From Paramecium tetraurelia (Eukaryota > Ciliophora > Oligohymenophorea > Peniculida > Parameciidae), in the NCBI RefSeq assembly GCF_000165425.1, contig NW_001799111.1, positions 71,779-135,778 on the forward strand: a stretch of 64,000 bases of DNA, in the 5' to 3' direction. A program made the translations under genes and the position numbers. The notes beneath the pieces are model-generated. The model saw only the letters and a list, made by a program, of their open reading frames with translations. It did not search any database and had not been told where the DNA came from. Below, piece by piece: positions 59,365-64,000 of the stretch (position 1 is the stretch's first letter; every line of letters starts with the position of its first letter).

Positions 59365-60196
59365 TCATTTTATTTTTTTGTAAAGACATTCCTTTGGTTT
59401 TGGGTATAATTTGTCTAATTAAGCTTCGTAGTTTTTTGTTGCTAAATTTTGATTAGTGTCAGTTAAGTATATCCAATATAAATAACCATACAGTTTTCCA
59501 TCTTTTTCTACAAAAATTTGTTCTTATTTTATTTTAACATAGAATCTTTTCCCATTAAAATTTTACACCTCCATTTCAAATATTTATGAGTCGTTTGAAA
59601 CAGCCTCAAATACTTGGTGCCAAACTTCCAAATAATTGTTGACTCTTATGGCACAAGGGAGTGTTTTTGTTTCTCTTAAATATTCTTCTATCATGTCTAT
59701 TGTAATCCCCATCAATTGTAGAAATTTTATATTATGGGTGTATTTTAGAATAACAGATTCGTTTCTTTCATGGCGAAATGTGTAACATTCATAGGGATAT
59801 TTGGAAGCAAGTTCTTCCACTTTCTATATTTCAAGCTCAGTTGAACAAGGGATCGATGATATTTAGTCATATCTTTATAAGTATTTACTTAAATTATTAT
59901 ATGCTTTATCCATGTTCAATATTCTCAGCATCTAAAATATGGTGGATATATCTGCTAAATCGAAGTCTCTGGCCTAAAAATGATATTCTATTTTCTGTTG
60001 TTGAATATCAGTTTAAGAAACTGAGTACCCAATACTGAATATGTTGATGCCCAATTCTCCAAGAGTGTTATCATTAAAGGTTGTAAGAGCAAACTATATG
60101 TTCTCCTTCGTTCTAAAGTACTAGTTCTGGTTAATATTTCTTGGAATAATGAATGAAGTCACAAACTCTTTTGCCTGGGGTATTGAAATTAGACAT
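59365..60196 (-). CDS. Protein with PAS-like C-terminal domain, unknown
   Basis: 267 aa with one 28-nt intron near 60110. The N-terminus is MSNFNTPGKRVCDFIHYSKK. The C-terminal 150 residues run helix, strand, strand with an ILKYTHNIKFLQLMGITIDM segment, then FEMEVQNFNGKRFYVKIKQE and KLYGYLYWIYLTD, resembling a PAS domain core followed by its last strands. No kinase or other output domain is attached. The PAS label is a pattern judgement; it may be a DNA-binding or ciliary regulator. Confidence 0.6.
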
Positions 60197-60576
60197 TATT
60201 CTTTGATTTTAGAATTTTATTTCTTTTTCTTAATGACTTTATTCATAGGAATTAGAGCAATCTTGGTGGATGGATTATTTATTTCCATTTTAATCGAGTT
60301 CATTTTATTTATATTTAAAATAAATGTATCTTTACAGCGCATTTAATATAATGCAGTGGGTATTATTTTAAATCTATTTTTAGAATAGAATGACTCTAAT
60401 TATATTTCAAGGTAAATCCAAAATATTTTAATTTACATGAATACTCTTTTCTTAACAGTCACTTACAAACTAAAATATAAATACTATTATTATTTATACT
60501 GAAAATATTCGATAAAAAAAACTAACCCTCAATCTATAACTATTATCATTGTTATGAATAAACTAACAAAAATATA
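60197..60576. other. Intergenic, AT-rich
   Basis: About 380 bp between two minus-strand genes. No gene, RNA or repeat recognised. Confidence 0.55.
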
Positions 60577-62037
60577 TCAATTCATTTTTTCTAAATGATA
60601 ACATACTGATTCAATCATGTTGTTTAATTGAGCATCTCCTGAAACCTTGAAAATTACTGAAGCATACTTTGGTGTCCCATCAATTAGTTTATTTAAATCA
60701 TCCCATCTTTTCAATCTAAAGTGAATATAATAAATCAATACCTGAGTTGCACAATTTCTCTTTTGTCATTCGGAGCAATTACCAATCTTGGTTTGACTTC
60801 TTTGTCTGCTTCATCACTAGATTTATAGATTCTACCAGAAATCGGATCAGTCCTACGCTAAGTTAATCTCTTCAGAACAACGTCATCCACAGCATCAATA
60901 ATGACAATCAAAGTCGGTTGAATGTTGAGTTCATTTAATGACTCCATTTATTGTTCTGTCTTCGGATATCCATCAAGAACATAACCCTATAATTGACAAT
61001 CCGTCTGATTGATTCTTTCCTTGATCAGAGCATTAATAATTCGGTCATCCACAAGTTCCCCCTTATTCACCTTTTCAAAGGCTTCCTTACCAGTAGTACC
61101 TTTTTTATTGACCAAATTCGAAATCAATTCCCTGGTTGAAATGTAAACAAATCCATATCTAGAACATAAGTGTTTAGCTAATGTAGATCTACCTGATCCT
61201 GGTGGTCCTATGACTAGAATTCTTCCAGCTCTGGTCGGTGCATTGTTGTATAGTTTGTATTTGAGTCGTTACTACAATATGAATATATAATAATACAGCC
61301 ATATCTTCTAATTCATAGTTTTTTTCTCCATCAACTGAGAAGTATTGATTCTTGTAAATTTCCTTAACTTGCTTAAGATTCAATTGATATTCTAATGAAT
61401 GATTTCTTGCCAATTCCTCTTTGTTGCTTAGTTTACTGAATGGTTCTGTGTCCAATTTTTTGAGACAACATTAATAGATTTTCTCCTCAGACATTTCCAG
61501 TATGAGAAACGCATCAGGAATGATCCCCTCCTTTTAGAATGCTAAGCCTTAGACTCTAGTTTTAGGGAATCCTTCAAAGATGTAACTTTTTTTCTCATTT
61601 TCAAAATGCTAAATTTGATTTAATGCAATATTAATCACAATGTCATCACTGACATATTAAAATTTATCCAAAGAATCTTAAATTTATTGACTCTACACTC
61701 ATATATCATATCAATACCAATTCTGATTTCTTGCTTAATTCTTTTTCGATCAAATCCCCTATAGAAACACAATGGAAATTCATATATTCAGCAAGTGTAA
61801 GGGAAAGCTCTAGTAATTTGGATCCAGGAGGTCCTATTACGAATATTTTTTTTGCTTGAATGAGAGTTGAAAAGTACTTTCGGGTTCTTATAATTTATTG
61901 ATCAGAAATTGTATTGGATCATCGGGCTTCTTAATAATCAGAGATTTTAGCAAATCCTCAAAAATGCTATACACCTTGTTTCTTTCTAGGTACTTCTCTA
62001 CTTGTTATTGGTATTGTAACTTATTTGCCTGATCCAT
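60577..62037 (-). CDS. AK8: Axonemal adenylate kinase 8 (AK8) homologue, two kinase-like domains
   Basis: 453 aa after introns of 23, 25, 25 and 26 nt. The N-terminus YSIFEDLLKSLIIKKPDDPI matches the AK8 entry (dimerisation/docking-like helix then PEDPI). Two adenylate kinase domains follow: KIFVIGPPGSKLLEL and GRILVIGPPGSGRSTLAKH, each with a lid/NMP part (for example GYVLDGYPKTEQQMESL; RRTDPISGRIY). AK8 is a ciliary enzyme that balances ATP/ADP/AMP along the axoneme. Both P-loops are altered: the first lacks the G-K pair and the second has Arg for the invariant Lys. The second domain's other residues are better kept. Start at the first ATG; the gene is 157 bp from the zinc-finger gene. Confidence 0.85.
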
Positions 62038-62193
62038 AAGTTATACTTTTTAATTCCAGAATATATTAATAATTTAATACTCAAAATAAACAAGCAATAA
62101 ATTGAATGGACTCTGGATGCAAATATTGCACTCGCACAATTTAAACATCATTAATATTATATAATTAAGATTGCCAATTCAATCAAATGCTCC

Positions 62194-62718
62194 TCATTCA
62201 ACCTCTGAACTTTAATCTGAATCTAATCCATTAATAAAAAATTCTTGATCCTACTTCTCAACCATAGATTGATTTCCATTTTCCCTCTTCTCTATAGCTT
62301 GAACATTCTTAAGCAGCTTTTGTCTCAACTCCTCATCCGCCTCATTGTAACTGTCTTCTCTCCTTGAATAATCTTGCTTCCTTTCATCATAATCATCATA
62401 AGGTGTACTTTATTTTGTTGAGAGTTCATTTTTTGAAGTATAATTTTCCTAAATATGATACTTCTTTATGTGATTCCTCAAAGGCATTTTGCTAGTATAT
62501 TGTTTACCGCAGTATTGACAATTCGTTTTTTCCTTGTTTGAATTATACAAGTAATCCTGGTTGTGCGACCTCTTCTTCAAATTTAATTGGGGACCACTGC
62601 TTTTGTTGAAACTGCTATCTCCAAGTTTGATCTGATTGAAAAGTCGAGTGTATTTCTCAGTTAATAGTTTCTATTCATTGAGGTAATTGCTAATGAAGTC
62701 TGCCAACTTATAGTTCAT
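62194..62718 (-). CDS. C2H2 zinc-finger protein
   Basis: 174 aa, intronless. A single classic finger CQYCGKQYTSKMPLRNHIKK YH near residue 75 (C-x2-C-x12-H-x4-H). Before it is a helical region (NYKLADFISNYLNEQKLL); after it a highly charged acidic/basic stretch (DDYDERKQDYSRREDSYNEA) and a tail rich in Glu and Gln. One finger is too little to name a family; it could bind nucleic acid or a partner protein. Confidence 0.82.
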
Positions 62719-64000
62719 AAAAATAATAACAAATTCTAAAAGGATTTCTGAAATAAGCTCAAGACCAATTATTTATATGATTATAAAAATAAAGGACTTA
62801 ATTAATAATCTCAACTCTTTTAAAGGTTTTCACCTTTCAAAAGGCGAACGATTATAACTACATTATTGGAAGGGATCTCATTCTATTAATACAATAATTG
62901 ATAAGCAATCCCTTTGAACCACTCATCAATTATTGGATTAATTAAGAGTAAATGTTAAACACTTTCTTGCTTAAATATTTTTTATTTAATCTTTCCGCAT
63001 GTGATTCAGAGGAATTTGAATTAGCATCTATTGTTCTAAATAGGAAGAATTAAGCAGACCCTATGAAATCTGAATTTTTCAATTTATATAATTTAATTTA
63101 AATATAAGGATTATTATAACAAATATCGATTCTTTTCAAGCCTTTTTGAAATTATAAAATTAATTAGCGTGATTATTTGAAGACCAAATTCTTTAACTCT
63201 TTTTAAATTATTAAATTTTTATCAAATGCTAATAAACATTTAAACTAGAATTGATTTATCATTAAATTTAAAGTTGATATTTGATTGATTATTAAGTCTA
63301 ATTTTATTGAAAACTTTATACATTATTAAAGTATATTAGGTAAAAGTTTATTTTCCAGTAAATAATTTAAGGATATACATTCAATAATTATTTGTAAATA
63401 GAAATAAGATTTTATTTATTGTGGTAAAATTACATTTTTTTCATCAAAATTATAAGATAATATAAATGGTTTATCACAAATTGTTAAAACACAAAATAAA
63501 TCAAACATTAGAAAGCTATCTAAGATGAAAAATTATTAATTTGAAGAAGACTAGTCAAATTATCATTATACTATCTAAGATATCTCCTTAGACACTATAA
63601 AATTGACCGTTTACATAAAATTAAATTTAGTGAACTTTATTGAATTAACTTATCAATTCTCTATACTTTCAACTTTATGTGCTAATATATAATTAGAATT
63701 AATTTAATTATTAAATAACTCTCCCAAGATGCAATAATTATTTAAAAACTCTAATAATCAAATTAAATTTGATACCAAATATATCCTACTTTGCTTTGCT
63801 TTTTATTTTATTATTTCGATTAAATAATTATTTAACAATATATTTTATTTTTAAAGTAAGATAATTTATTATAAAAAATTATTCAAGTCGATGATGATTT
63901 GAATTCAAAGATATATTTCATGTTTAAGACTTTTATAATTTCTGATTCAGAACTGAAAATTAATTAGTCAAATTTATTTTATTATTATTATGCAAAAACA
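62719..64000. other. AT-rich region without supported genes
   Basis: About 1.3 kb, very AT-rich. I looked at both strands and saw no frame with convincing protein-like composition, no tRNA or rRNA signature, and no telomeric GGGGTT/GGGTTT array. It may be promoter plus spacer for a gene beyond the window. Confidence 0.5.

Noticed and set aside
62719-64000. A gene or telomere at the right end
   Set aside because: Frames there have no protein-like composition and no telomeric repeat is present.
1-64000. tRNA genes, CRISPR arrays, DNA transposons and virus-like elements
   Set aside because: No cloverleaf, repeat-spacer array, transposase, reverse transcriptase or capsid-like frame was seen by eye in either strand.

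Overview
The window looks like macronuclear DNA of a ciliate of the genus Paramecium. Only TGA ends genes: TAA and TAG occur hundreds of times inside good reading frames and must read as Gln. About 65 introns can be placed and nearly all are 20-33 nt, starting GTA or GTT and ending mostly TAG, less often AAG, CAG or GAG. Genes are densely packed on both strands, the DNA is very AT-rich, and a trichocyst matrix protein gene is present. Exon joins below were checked by length: in nearly every model the coordinates minus the introns give a whole number of codons. The three exceptions are reported as findings.

Layout. 0-9.4 kb: the N-terminal part of a secreted or surface protein running off the left edge, a solitary 5S rRNA gene, an Aurora-like kinase, a long coiled-coil protein, a small acidic-tailed protein, an outer-dynein-arm docking-complex-like coiled-coil protein and a p32/MAM33-like mitochondrial protein. 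9.4-16.5 kb: a possibly N-myristoylated protein, two membrane proteins, an EF-hand protein and the trichocyst matrix protein. 16.5-28 kb: two related Rab-like GTPases in opposite orientation, a B-box/WD40 protein with an apparent frame break, a SAS-6-like protein, a Tim17/NDUFA11-like protein and a second copy of the small acidic-tailed protein. 28.4-47.4 kb: two giant (about 3,100-codon) surface-receptor-like genes arranged tail to tail and joined by a near-identical 410-bp tract. 47.8-62.7 kb: a PP2C phosphatase, a PARP-like plus B-box protein, coiled-coil, zinc-finger and TPR proteins, a second B-box/WD40 protein, a PAS-like protein, an axonemal adenylate kinase 8 homologue and a C2H2 zinc-finger protein. 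62.7-64 kb is AT-rich with no gene I can support.

The genes do not form operons. Recurrent themes are cilia and basal bodies (docking complex, SAS-6-like, AK8, several coiled-coil proteins), regulated secretion (trichocyst protein, Rabs) and the cell surface (giant cysteine-rich receptors). Local duplication is prominent: four paralogue sets lie within 64 kb, and three of them contain members in opposite orientation.
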